Shown one piece after another: positions 6,874 to 13,478 of a stretch of 26,411 nucleotides of DNA. Within the stretch, counting starts at the first letter, position 1. Each line of letters opens with the position of its first letter. Source of the DNA: an uncultured Ellagibacter sp. (lineage in GTDB: Bacteria > Actinomycetota > Coriobacteriia > Coriobacteriales > Eggerthellaceae); the NCBI RefSeq assembly GCF_934636505.1, contig NZ_CAKUAL010000023.1, forward strand, positions 1 through 26,411. Direction: 5' to 3'. The notes under the pieces are model-generated. The model saw only the letters and a list, made by a program, of their open reading frames with translations, ran no database searches and had not been told where the DNA came from. Made by a program: the position numbers and the translations under genes.

Positions 6874-9081
6874 TTGCCGAAAGCTTCCCACATACCCGAT
6901 AGGCTGCAGGCGACACTCGGGCTTGACGAGCCGGTGAGCCGTGTGCGCCTCGTGAGCCCCGCCCGCGCGAAGGCGCTCGAGAAGCTCGGCATTCGCACGG
7001 TCCGCGGGCTCATCACGCATTTCCCGCGGCGCTACATCGACCTTTCCGCCCGCGAGACCGCCGCCTCCGCGCGCATCGGTGAATCATGCACCATCGAGGG
7101 CGTGATCCACGATGTCAAGCTCAAACGCCCGAAACCGCGCCTGACCTTGGTAGAGATTGGCGTCACTGACTCTACGGGCGTCGTGATCGTGACCGCCTTT
7201 CGCCAACCGTGGCTCGCCGAGCAGCTCTCCGCCGGCATGCGCGTGGCGATTGCCGGCAAAATCGAGTTCAACTACGGCTTCAAGCGAATGGTGAACCCGC
7301 AGATTCTTCCGCTTGAAGGGTCCGATGCACCTGCGCATGGCCTTGTCATCCCCGTGCACCCCGCTGGTGAGAAGGTGACGCCGGCGCTGATGCGGCGTTT
7401 CGTGAGTAATGCGCTCGAGCTCGCCGAGGGTGTGCTCGACCCGATGCCGCTGGAGCTTCGCGTGAAGTATCGCCTGGTGAGCCGTCAGGTCGCGTTTCGC
7501 GCAATCCATTTTCCCGAAAGCTTGGCTGAAGCCCATGAGGCGCGGCGCCGCTTGGCGTACGAGGAAGTGCTCCTGCTTGAGCTCCACCTCATGCAGCAAG
7601 GGGCGGCTCGCAGCCGCGGCCATGTGCCCACGGCGCACGAGATCGCGGGCCCGCGCATGCAGGCGCTCGATGCGGCGATTCCGTTCACGCTCACCGACGA
7701 GCAGCAGCAGGCTCGGCTCGACATCCTCGGCGAGATGGCGCAGCCGCACGCGATGAACCGCATGCTTTTAGGTGACGTGGGCACGGGCAAGACCGTCGTG
7801 GCGGCGTTCGCCATCGCGGCTGCGGTCGATACGGGCGGGCAGGCGCTGCTTCTCGCACCGACCGAGGTCCTCGCGCAGCAGCACGAGCGCAGCCTGGGGA
7901 AACTTTTCGACGCGGCGGGTATCACCCATGCGGTGCTCACCGGGTCAACCTCGGAATCCGAGCGCGCGGAGATGCTCTCCCGCCTCGCCGAGGGCAGCCT
8001 CGACGTGCTCATCGGCACGCATGCGCTGCTCGAGGACGACGTGCGCCCGAGCAATCTCACGCTCGCCGTGATCGACGAGCAGCAGCGCTTCGGCGTAGCC
8101 CAGCGTGCGAAACTGCTCGCCAAGGGCGACGCGCCCGACGCTCTCTACCTTACGGCGACGCCGATTCCGCGCACGCTTGCGCTTGCGCTGTTCGGGAACT
8201 TGACGCTCACGTATCTGAAGCATCGACCGCACGACGCGGCGCGCCGCACGACGCGCGTGCTCGCGAAGTCGGAGCGCGGGTACGCCTACGACGCTGCCCG
8301 CGAGGCGCTTGGGCGCGGCGAGCAGGTGTATGTCGTGTGCCCGCTTGTGGGCAAGGACACCCAAGAGCGCGACGCGATGGCGGGGGAGAGTGCCGCCGCA
8401 TCTCGCGAAGAGACCGACGGCGGGGCGTACCACCCGATGGTCGCCATCGAGGACGACGCCGACCTGGAGCACGACGACGTGGCCGCGGCGGCGCGCGAGG
8501 CGGAGATGCTCCAGGGGAGCACGTTTTTCGATTGGAAGGTCGAGCTTTTGCACGGCGGCTTGCCATCTTCCGAAAAACAGCAGGTCATGCAGCGATTCCA
8601 TGATAACGAGACGCAGGTTCTGGTCGCCACCACGGTCATCGAGGTGGGTGTGGACGTTCCCAACGCGACCGTCATGATCGTGGAGGACGCCGACCGCTTC
8701 GGTCTCTCGCAGCTCCACCAGCTGCGCGGTCGCGTCGGTCGCGGCGAGAAACCCGCCCAGGTGTTCCTCGTGTCGGCATCGAAGCAAGACGTCGCTCTCG
8801 AACGCCTTCGCGCGATGGAGACCTGCGACGACGGCTTCGAGCTCGCCCGCATCGACTTGTCGCTTCGCCGCGAAGGCGATATCCTGGGCAATCGCCAGAG
8901 CGGCGCCTCGGTGTTGAAGCTGGTGAACGTCGTGCGCGATGGTGGGCTTATCGAAGCGGCCCATGCCGACGCGCGCGAGCTTTTGGAAAACGACCCCGAC
9001 CTTGCCGCCGCCGATCACGCGGCGCTCGGGCGGGAGGTACGGTTGCTGCTCGGCGCCGCGCGCGCCGGGGAAGGCGGATAG
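6874..9081 (+). CDS. recG: ATP-dependent DNA helicase RecG
   Basis: RecG, the monomeric branch-migrating helicase that remodels stalled forks and Holliday junctions. Of 735 residues, about 1-160 are the wedge/OB domain that binds junctions. The helicase core has motif I GDVGTGKT (300-307), motif II as DEQQ (401-404) where most RecGs have DEQH, motif III LTATPIPR, motif V TTVIEVGVDVPNA and motif VI HQLRGRVGRG. The C-terminal TRG region contains GDILGNRQSG. An acidic insert of about 50 residues (495-545, with EEDDADLEHDD-like character) lies between the VVCPL strand and the VELLHGG strand of the second RecA domain and makes the protein longer than the E. coli enzyme (693). The start is TTG at 6874 with AAAGGAA upstream; no ATG is nearby. 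rsmD starts one base after its stop. Confidence 0.96.
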   Translation: MPKASHIPDRLQATLGLDEPVSRVRLVSPARAKALEKLGIRTVRGLITHFPRRYIDLSARETAASARIGESCTIEGVIHDVKLKRPKPRLTLVEIGVTDSTGVVIVTAFRQPWLAEQLSAGMRVAIAGKIEFNYGFKRMVNPQILPLEGSDAPAHGLVIPVHPAGEKVTPALMRRFVSNALELAEGVLDPMPLELRVKYRLVSRQVAFRAIHFPESLAEAHEARRRLAYEEVLLLELHLMQQGAARSRGHVPTAHEIAGPRMQALDAAIPFTLTDEQQQARLDILGEMAQPHAMNRMLLGDVGTGKTVVAAFAIAAAVDTGGQALLLAPTEVLAQQHERSLGKLFDAAGITHAVLTGSTSESERAEMLSRLAEGSLDVLIGTHALLEDDVRPSNLTLAVIDEQQRFGVAQRAKLLAKGDAPDALYLTATPIPRTLALALFGNLTLTYLKHRPHDAARRTTRVLAKSERGYAYDAAREALGRGEQVYVVCPLVGKDTQERDAMAGESAAASREETDGGAYHPMVAIEDDADLEHDDVAAAAREAEMLQGSTFFDWKVELLHGGLPSSEKQQVMQRFHDNETQVLVATTVIEVGVDVPNATVMIVEDADRFGLSQLHQLRGRVGRGEKPAQVFLVSASKQDVALERLRAMETCDDGFELARIDLSLRREGDILGNRQSGASVLKLVNVVRDGGLIEAAHADARELLENDPDLAAADHAALGREVRLLLGAARAGEGG

Positions 9082-9082
9082 C

Positions 9083-9670
9083 ATGAGAATCATCGCAGGT
9101 GAATATCGCGGCCGTGTCATTAAGGCCCCTAAGGGGGACGGTACGCGCCCGACGACCGACCGCGTGCGCGAGTCGCTGATGAGTGTGCTCGCCTCTGCGC
9201 GCGGGGGCCTTGAGGGGGCGGTCGTGCTCGACGCCTTCGCGGGGTCGGGGGCACTAGGCCTTGAGGCGCTCTCCCGCGGCGCTGCATCGGCGTGCTTCTT
9301 CGAGCGCGATGGCGCGGCAGCGTCCGTGGTTTCGGGGAACATGCGCACGCTCGGCCTTGAGCCGCGCCGTGCCCGTCTCGTGCGCGCCGATGTGCTCGAG
9401 AAGCCGCCGCTGCGTCAACGTCCCGCGTTCGACCTGGTGTTTCTCGATCCACCCTACGCGCTTGCCGCGGCGGAGTCCCTTGGGATGGTGGCGAATCTTG
9501 CGAAGGCGGGGGCAGTCTCGGGCGACGCGATCGTGGTGTACGAGCATGCGCTCTCGACGAACGCCGATGCCGACGAGGCGGAGATGGCGTGCGGGTTCGC
9601 GCTTTCTTCCCGCAAGAAATACGGCGAGACGGCGGTCGATATCCTGCGCTTGGCGGATATGCTCGGGTAG
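9083..9670 (+). CDS. rsmD: 16S rRNA (guanine966-N2)-methyltransferase RsmD
   Basis: A 195-residue Rossmann-fold methyltransferase that uses S-adenosylmethionine to methylate G966 of 16S rRNA during small-subunit assembly. Family marks in order: N-terminal MRIIAGEYRGR; TRPTTDRVRESL; the SAM-binding loop LDAFAGSGALGLEALSRGA (49-67); an acidic end of strand 2 (FFERD); and the catalytic motif DPPY at 122-125. It ends with GETAVDILR. ATG 9083 is one base after the recG stop (TAGC-ATG) and opens exactly at the usual family N-terminus, although the frame runs open upstream inside recG. In many bacteria coaD follows rsmD; here there is instead a 180-nt gap with a new promoter. Confidence 0.95.
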   Translation: MRIIAGEYRGRVIKAPKGDGTRPTTDRVRESLMSVLASARGGLEGAVVLDAFAGSGALGLEALSRGAASACFFERDGAAASVVSGNMRTLGLEPRRARLVRADVLEKPPLRQRPAFDLVFLDPPYALAAAESLGMVANLAKAGAVSGDAIVVYEHALSTNADADEAEMACGFALSSRKKYGETAVDILRLADMLG

Positions 9671-9742
9671 CGCGCGCGGCGAGCGCACGTATTACTTTGC
9701 GTCTGAGCCCAGCTGGGGCTTATGAATGCTCTGTGGTGCGTT

Positions 9743-9770
9743 TTGCCAAATCAGGGCGTCGTGATATGAT
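9743..9770 (+). promoter_or_regulatory. Promoter of the coiled-coil/DUF177 pair
   Basis: TTGCCA (9743-9748) and TATGAT (9765-9770) are 16 bp apart, and TG at 9762-9763 makes an extended -10 (TGATATGAT). The predicted start near 9777 leaves a leader of about 75 nt to the ATG at 9851. The rest of the 9671-9850 gap shows only a small 5-bp hairpin at 9706-9720 and no remnant of coaD. Confidence 0.7.
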
Positions 9771-9850
9771 AAGTGGACTCATGTGCGCACAAAGCGCAGC
9801 ACACGAAGCGCAGATTAAACGCTGCATAACAGCAGGTTGGAAGGAATAAC

Positions 9851-10327
9851 ATGGACGAAACCGGGGTCTTGGGTCTTCTCGAGGAACTCTCGATTTTGCT
9901 TGAGGATGCAAAGCCAGTTTTCGGCAAGAACAACCTTCGCCAGGTTGACGTGTCCGCCGCTTTCGAGATCATCGACGAGATCCGCGACACGTTCCCGAGC
10001 GAATTCGCGCAGTCGCGCCAGATCGTGCGCGAGCGCCAGAGCCTTCTCGATGATGCGGAAGCCGAAGCGAACCGCATGATCGAAGACGCGCGCAGCCAGG
10101 CGATGACCATCGCTTCCGAGCAGGAGATCGTGCGCATCTCCCAGCAGCAGGCCGACACCATCTTGGCCGATGCCCGCGAGCTCGAGCGTCAGACGCGCGC
10201 CGGCGCGGAAGACTACGCCGACGAGGTGTTCGGCCACGTTGAGCAGAGCCTCGACACGCTTCTCGGCAACGTGCGCCGTTGCCGAGATCGCCTGAATGCC
10301 GGGTCGACCAACGTCGGTCGCGGCTAA
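9851..10327 (+). CDS. Small coiled-coil protein, DivIVA/ATPase-like, upstream of DUF177
   Basis: A 158-residue soluble, strongly helical protein of unproven function. Residues about 1-50 are a mixed amphipathic region (GLLEELSILLEDAKPVFGKN). From about 55 to 145 it is charged heptad-like helix rich in Glu, Arg, Ala and Gln (DAEAEANRMIEDARSQA), resembling the coiled coils of DivIVA or of V/F-type ATPase peripheral stalk subunits. No catalytic motif, signal peptide or membrane segment is visible. Similar small coiled-coil proteins are often annotated as ATPase in this position, between coaD and DUF177, in Clostridia and Actinobacteria. GGAAGGAA sits 4 nt before the ATG. The stop overlaps the DUF177 start (TAATG), so translation is coupled and a linked role is likely. 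Confidence 0.75.
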   Translation: MDETGVLGLLEELSILLEDAKPVFGKNNLRQVDVSAAFEIIDEIRDTFPSEFAQSRQIVRERQSLLDDAEAEANRMIEDARSQAMTIASEQEIVRISQQQADTILADARELERQTRAGAEDYADEVFGHVEQSLDTLLGNVRRCRDRLNAGSTNVGRG

Positions 10328-10941
10328 TGGACGAGCTTTCTAGCGTTAAAAGCTCCCTGCGCGTCGTCTCGGGGGATTCGCTTTCCCTCGAGGTTCCCGC
10401 CGAGCTATTCTCGCCTGCAGAGTTTGCCCAGTTCGAGGGCACTGTTGCCGTTGATGAGTTCGAGTGTGGTCCCGACTCGTACCGCTTCAGTGAGCCGCTT
10501 TCGTGGCATGCCGACGTCTCCAACACAGGCGACGCGCTGCTCGTCACGGGGAGCGTTACGGGTGAGGCGTGCACCGATTGCGCGCGCTGCCTTGAGGATG
10601 CGGTCTTCGATGTCGAGGGTGAAATCGAAGGATACTTCCTGCTCGACGGCGCGGAGATTCCCGAAGGTGCCGACGAGGACGAGTTCGACCGTCTGCCCGC
10701 GAACCACGTGCTCGATATGGAGTCCCTCGTCGTTGCGGCCATCGTGTTCGAGCTGCCGCTCGTTCCTCTGTGCGACGAGGACTGCAAGGGCCTGTGCCCC
10801 ACCTGCGGTGCCAACTTGAACGAGGGGCCGTGTGGGTGCGAGAAGGAAAAATCCGACGGGCCCGACGAGTTCGAGCTGGCGAAGAACCCCTTCGCGGCGC
10901 TTGCGAACTTCTCGTTCGATTCCGACGAATCGGCCGATTAA
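10327..10941 (+). CDS. DUF177 (YceD-like) metal-binding protein
   Basis: A 204-residue DUF177 protein, the family of E. coli YceD and its plant homologues linked to 23S rRNA accumulation and large-subunit assembly; the molecular role is not settled. Typical features are the CTDCARC motif (Cys82, Cys85, Cys88) after a beta-rich N-terminal half, and a C-terminal knuckle with Cys149, Cys153, CPTC (157, 160) and CGC (169, 171), which suggests bound zinc. The segment PLCDEDCKGLCPTCG is diagnostic. ATG 10327 overlaps the upstream stop by one base; an open frame further upstream is out of character. rpmF follows, the classic DUF177-rpmF pair, although the 203-nt gap here carries its own promoter. 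A 12-bp palindrome (AATCGGCCGATT, 10927-10938) overlaps the last codons. Confidence 0.9.
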   Translation: MDELSSVKSSLRVVSGDSLSLEVPAELFSPAEFAQFEGTVAVDEFECGPDSYRFSEPLSWHADVSNTGDALLVTGSVTGEACTDCARCLEDAVFDVEGEIEGYFLLDGAEIPEGADEDEFDRLPANHVLDMESLVVAAIVFELPLVPLCDEDCKGLCPTCGANLNEGPCGCEKEKSDGPDEFELAKNPFAALANFSFDSDESAD

Positions 10942-11040
10942 GCTCAATCGTGCTCATTTTTTTCAGCGCGTCCGTCGAAATGGCGTTTGCGATTTTCTGC
11001 GCATTATGTGGTAAGCTGAGGCGAAAACGCGCACAAGGCC

Positions 11041-11069
11041 TTGCGCCGCTCGTTTCTCTTTGCTATCAT
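11041..11069 (+). promoter_or_regulatory. Promoter of rpmF
   Basis: TTGCGC (11041-11046) and TATCAT (11064-11069) have a 17-bp spacer, and TG at 11061-11062 gives an extended -10 (TTTGCTATCAT). A second, weaker candidate lies upstream (TTGCGA 10987-10992, TGGTAAGCT 11009-11017, 19-bp spacer). Both fall in the 10942-11144 gap, which holds no gene. Confidence 0.7.
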
Positions 11070-11144
11070 ATCTCTTCGCGTGTTTACCCAGTGATAAGCG
11101 GGCGGTTCGGAAATCCGTCCGATGTTTTACAAAGGAGCTAGATC

Positions 11145-11324
11145 ATGGCAGTACCTAAGCAAAAAACGGGTCGTGCAAGCACCCATACTCGTCGCAGCGC
11201 TAACGACCGCATCGACGCACCTTCTCGTTCCGTGTGCCCGCAGTGCGGCGAAGTGAAGCTTCCGCATCGCGTGTGCCCGAACTGCGGCTTCTACAAGAAC
11301 CGCGAAGTCATCGAGACCGAATAG
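11145..11324 (+). CDS. rpmF: 50S ribosomal protein L32, zinc-binding form
   Basis: A 59-residue L32 protein of the large ribosomal subunit. It begins MAVPKQKTGRASTHTRRS, the standard L32 opening. It has two zinc-ligand pairs, CPQC (31-34) and CPNC (44-47), then the family ending GFYKNREVI. All four cysteines are kept, so it is the zinc-dependent form, matching the zinc-dependent L28 in the same window. AAAGGAG at 11131-11137 precedes the ATG by 7 nt. It lies between DUF177 and plsX, a position conserved across many bacteria. It has its own extended -10 promoter and a strong terminator (11378-11423), so it may be made largely as a monocistronic message. Confidence 0.97.
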   Translation: MAVPKQKTGRASTHTRRSANDRIDAPSRSVCPQCGEVKLPHRVCPNCGFYKNREVIETE

Positions 11325-11377
11325 CGGCTTGCGGGCTCGCCGAGTCCGACCTAGCTTCTTAACATAGGCAAGCCTGG

Positions 11378-11423
11378 AGCCTCCCATTTCCGTGCGCCCT
11401 TGCGCGCGGACGGGAGGCTTTTT
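11378..11423 (+). terminator. Intrinsic terminator after rpmF
   Basis: Outer arms AGCCTCCC (11378-11385) and GGGAGGCT (11412-11419) pair perfectly. Inside, the C/G-rich strands CCGTGCGC and GCGCGCGG pair with one mismatch. A run of five T follows the stem. It lies 54 nt after the rpmF stop. plsX begins 43 nt after it, so plsX would need read-through or a promoter I do not see. Confidence 0.88.
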
Positions 11424-11465
11424 CACGAGGTGGGTGCAATCGCGTCTGCCGGATAGGAGTTCACC

Positions 11466-12533
11466 TTGGGAAGGAAATCTCGCGAACTGGCCGCTGCGCG
11501 CGCTGCGGCCGAGGCGTTTCCCGGAACCGTTCTTGCAGTTGACGCCATGGGCGGCGACAACGCGCCCTCCGTCGTGCTCGAAGGTGTCGCAGCAGCGCTT
11601 GAAGCCGATCCTGCGCTCAAGATCGTTTTGTGCGGGCCTGACGAGGTGGTGACCCCGTTCGCTGCGAGCCATGAGCGCTGCGAAGCGCACGCTACCACCC
11701 AGGTGATCGATATGGGCGAGCACCCCGCCCGCGCCGTGCGGCAGAAGAAGGACTCCTCGATCGTGGTCGGCTGCCGTTTGGTGAAGGAGGGCCAGGCAGC
11801 GGGCTTTTTCTCCGCAGGGTCTACGGGCGCATGCCTCGCCGCCGCGACCCTCGTGGTCGGGCGTGTGAAGGGCGTGCAGCGCCCAGCTCTCGCCATGCCC
11901 CTTCCCGCGCCGTCCCACCCGGTGCTTCTGTGCGATGTGGGCGCGAACGCCGACTGCAAGCCTGCCTATCTCGTGCAGTTCGCCCGCATGGCAGGTATTT
12001 ACGCCGAGCGCATCTTGGGTATCCCGAACCCGCGCATCGGCCTTCTCAACATCGGCGAGGAGGAGGAAAAGGGCAACGACCTCGCGATCAAGACGTATGC
12101 GCTCATGGCCAAGCAGGTGCCGGGCTTTGCGGGCAACGCTGAGGGACGCGATATCCTCACGGGCGATTTCGACGTTGTGGTGTGCGACGGCTTCACCGGC
12201 AATGTGACCCTCAAGACCATCGAGGGCACATCGAAGGTGCTCTTCAAGATGGTGAAGGAAGCCATGATGTCCTCGGCGAAGGCAAAGATCGGCGCGCTCG
12301 CGCTCAAAAGCGAGCTCTACGAGCTGAAAGACCGTATGAGCGCCGACACTTACGGCGGCGCGCCGCTTCTAGGCTGCAAGGGCGCCGTCGTCGTTGGGCA
12401 CGGCTCTTCGAACGCGAAGGCGGTGAAGAACGGCATCCTCGTGACCGCTCGCGCCGCCCGGGAGAACGTTTCTGAAATAATCGCGCAGACGCTCGCAGGC
12501 TCCGACGCAAATAATTCTGAACAGGTAGAATAA
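11466..12533 (+). CDS. plsX: Phosphate acyltransferase PlsX
   Basis: PlsX converts acyl-ACP and phosphate into acyl-phosphate, the acyl donor PlsY uses to make lysophosphatidic acid; in fatty-acid-scavenging bacteria it also runs in reverse on FakAB products. The 355-residue protein has the family opening VLAVDAMGGDNAPS, the GSTGA motif (FFSAGSTGACLA), the loop LCDVGANADCKP, LLNIGEEEEKGN and the closing GHGSSNAKAVKNGI. The start is TTG at 11466 with AGGAG 6 nt upstream. It adds a hydrophilic N-terminal stretch of about 22 residues (RKSRELAAARAAAEAF) before the usual first strand, and no ATG or GTG sits nearer the canonical start. The spacer to rnc is 51 nt and contains no acpP, which is often found there. 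Confidence 0.95.
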   Translation: MGRKSRELAAARAAAEAFPGTVLAVDAMGGDNAPSVVLEGVAAALEADPALKIVLCGPDEVVTPFAASHERCEAHATTQVIDMGEHPARAVRQKKDSSIVVGCRLVKEGQAAGFFSAGSTGACLAAATLVVGRVKGVQRPALAMPLPAPSHPVLLCDVGANADCKPAYLVQFARMAGIYAERILGIPNPRIGLLNIGEEEEKGNDLAIKTYALMAKQVPGFAGNAEGRDILTGDFDVVVCDGFTGNVTLKTIEGTSKVLFKMVKEAMMSSAKAKIGALALKSELYELKDRMSADTYGGAPLLGCKGAVVVGHGSSNAKAVKNGILVTARAARENVSEIIAQTLAGSDANNSEQVE

Positions 12534-12584
12534 ACGTTTAAGCAATCAGAAGGCACGATAGGCGCAAGGTGGTCCGATATCAGC

Positions 12585-13475
12585 ATGTCGATGACTGAAG
12601 AACAGCAGGAAAAGCTCGCACGCGCCCAGGAAATCTTGGGCTATGAATTCAAACAGGAGCAGCTGCTCCTTTCGGCAATCACGCACCCTTCGGCGACGGA
12701 GGGCCGTCCGGTCAAATACTCCTACGAGCGCCTGGAGTTCTTGGGCGACTCCATCGTGGGCGCCATCGTCGCGGCGATCGCGTTCGACAGCTTCCACGAG
12801 ATCGACGAGGGCGGGCTCACCCGCATCAAGGTGGCGCTCGTCGCGGGGTCGAGCCTTTCGGATGTGGCTGCGAAGCTCGGTTTCGCCGACATCATCGTGT
12901 TCGGCTCCTCTGAGACGGGCACGGGCAAGCGAGGCCTTCACTCCGCGCTCGAGAACGTCTACGAGGCAGTCGTTGCTGCGCTCTACCTTGACGGCGGAAT
13001 CGACGCCGCGGTGAAGTTCGTGCGCCGCACGCTCATCCCGCATATGTCGCTCGATTTGGCCGCGCAGCCCGAAAACCCCAAGAGCGCCCTTCAGGAGAAG
13101 CTGCAGGAGGGCGGCATCACGCCGACTTACAAGCTGATCGAGACGCAGGGCCCGCCGCACGACCGCACGTTCGTCGCTCAGGTCTATGCGGGTGACCAGG
13201 GACTTGCCCGCGGCACCGGTCGCACGAAGAAGGAGGCCGAGAGCCAGGCTGCGAAGAGCACGCTCGCGCGCCTCGGCGAGTTCTTCGGGCTCGGGCTCAC
13301 CGAGGAGGAGCGCGCCGCCAAGGAGGAGGCCGCAGCGCAGGCCAAGGCCGAGAAGGCAGCCGCCCGCGCTGCCGAAAAAGAAGCCGCAGCGCATGCGAAG
13401 GCTGAGAAGGCCTCCGAGCGTGCCCGCATCAAGGCGGAGAAGGAAGCCGCACGCCTTCAGAAGAAGCAGGGCTAG
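12585..13475 (+). CDS. rnc: Ribonuclease III with charged C-terminal tail
   Basis: RNase III, the double-strand-specific endonuclease that processes rRNA precursors and some mRNAs. Residues about 8-155 are the nuclease domain with signature ERLEFLGDS (Glu48, Glu51, Asp55). The second metal motif reads ALENVYEAVVAALYLDGG, so the residue matching E. coli Asp114 is Asn124 while Glu127 (E. coli Glu117) is kept. Residues about 165-232 are the double-stranded RNA-binding domain, ending GTGRTKKEAESQAAKSTL. Residues 238-296 are an added Ala/Glu/Lys/Arg tail with no aromatic residue, making the protein about 60 residues longer than usual. Start: ATG 12585, with in-frame ATG 12591 as alternative; AAGGTGG lies upstream at loose spacing. 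smc starts 3 nt after the stop, as in many Gram-positives. Confidence 0.93.
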   Translation: MSMTEEQQEKLARAQEILGYEFKQEQLLLSAITHPSATEGRPVKYSYERLEFLGDSIVGAIVAAIAFDSFHEIDEGGLTRIKVALVAGSSLSDVAAKLGFADIIVFGSSETGTGKRGLHSALENVYEAVVAALYLDGGIDAAVKFVRRTLIPHMSLDLAAQPENPKSALQEKLQEGGITPTYKLIETQGPPHDRTFVAQVYAGDQGLARGTGRTKKEAESQAAKSTLARLGEFFGLGLTEEERAAKEEAAAQAKAEKAAARAAEKEAAAHAKAEKASERARIKAEKEAARLQKKQG

Positions 13476-13478
13476 CGA

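Noticed and set aside
6698..7020. Small minus-strand open frames over the fakA-recG gap
   Set aside because: They have no conserved motif, overlap the recG start, and their bases are better explained by the paired stems of the structured element.
9706..9720. Terminator after rsmD (AGCCC ... GGGCT)
   Set aside because: The stem is only 5 bp and is followed by TATGAATG rather than a T tract.
10927..10938. 12-bp palindrome AATCGGCCGATT as an operator for rpmF
   Set aside because: It lies inside the last codons of the DUF177 gene and more than 100 nt from the best rpmF promoter; chance or coding constraint is sufficient.
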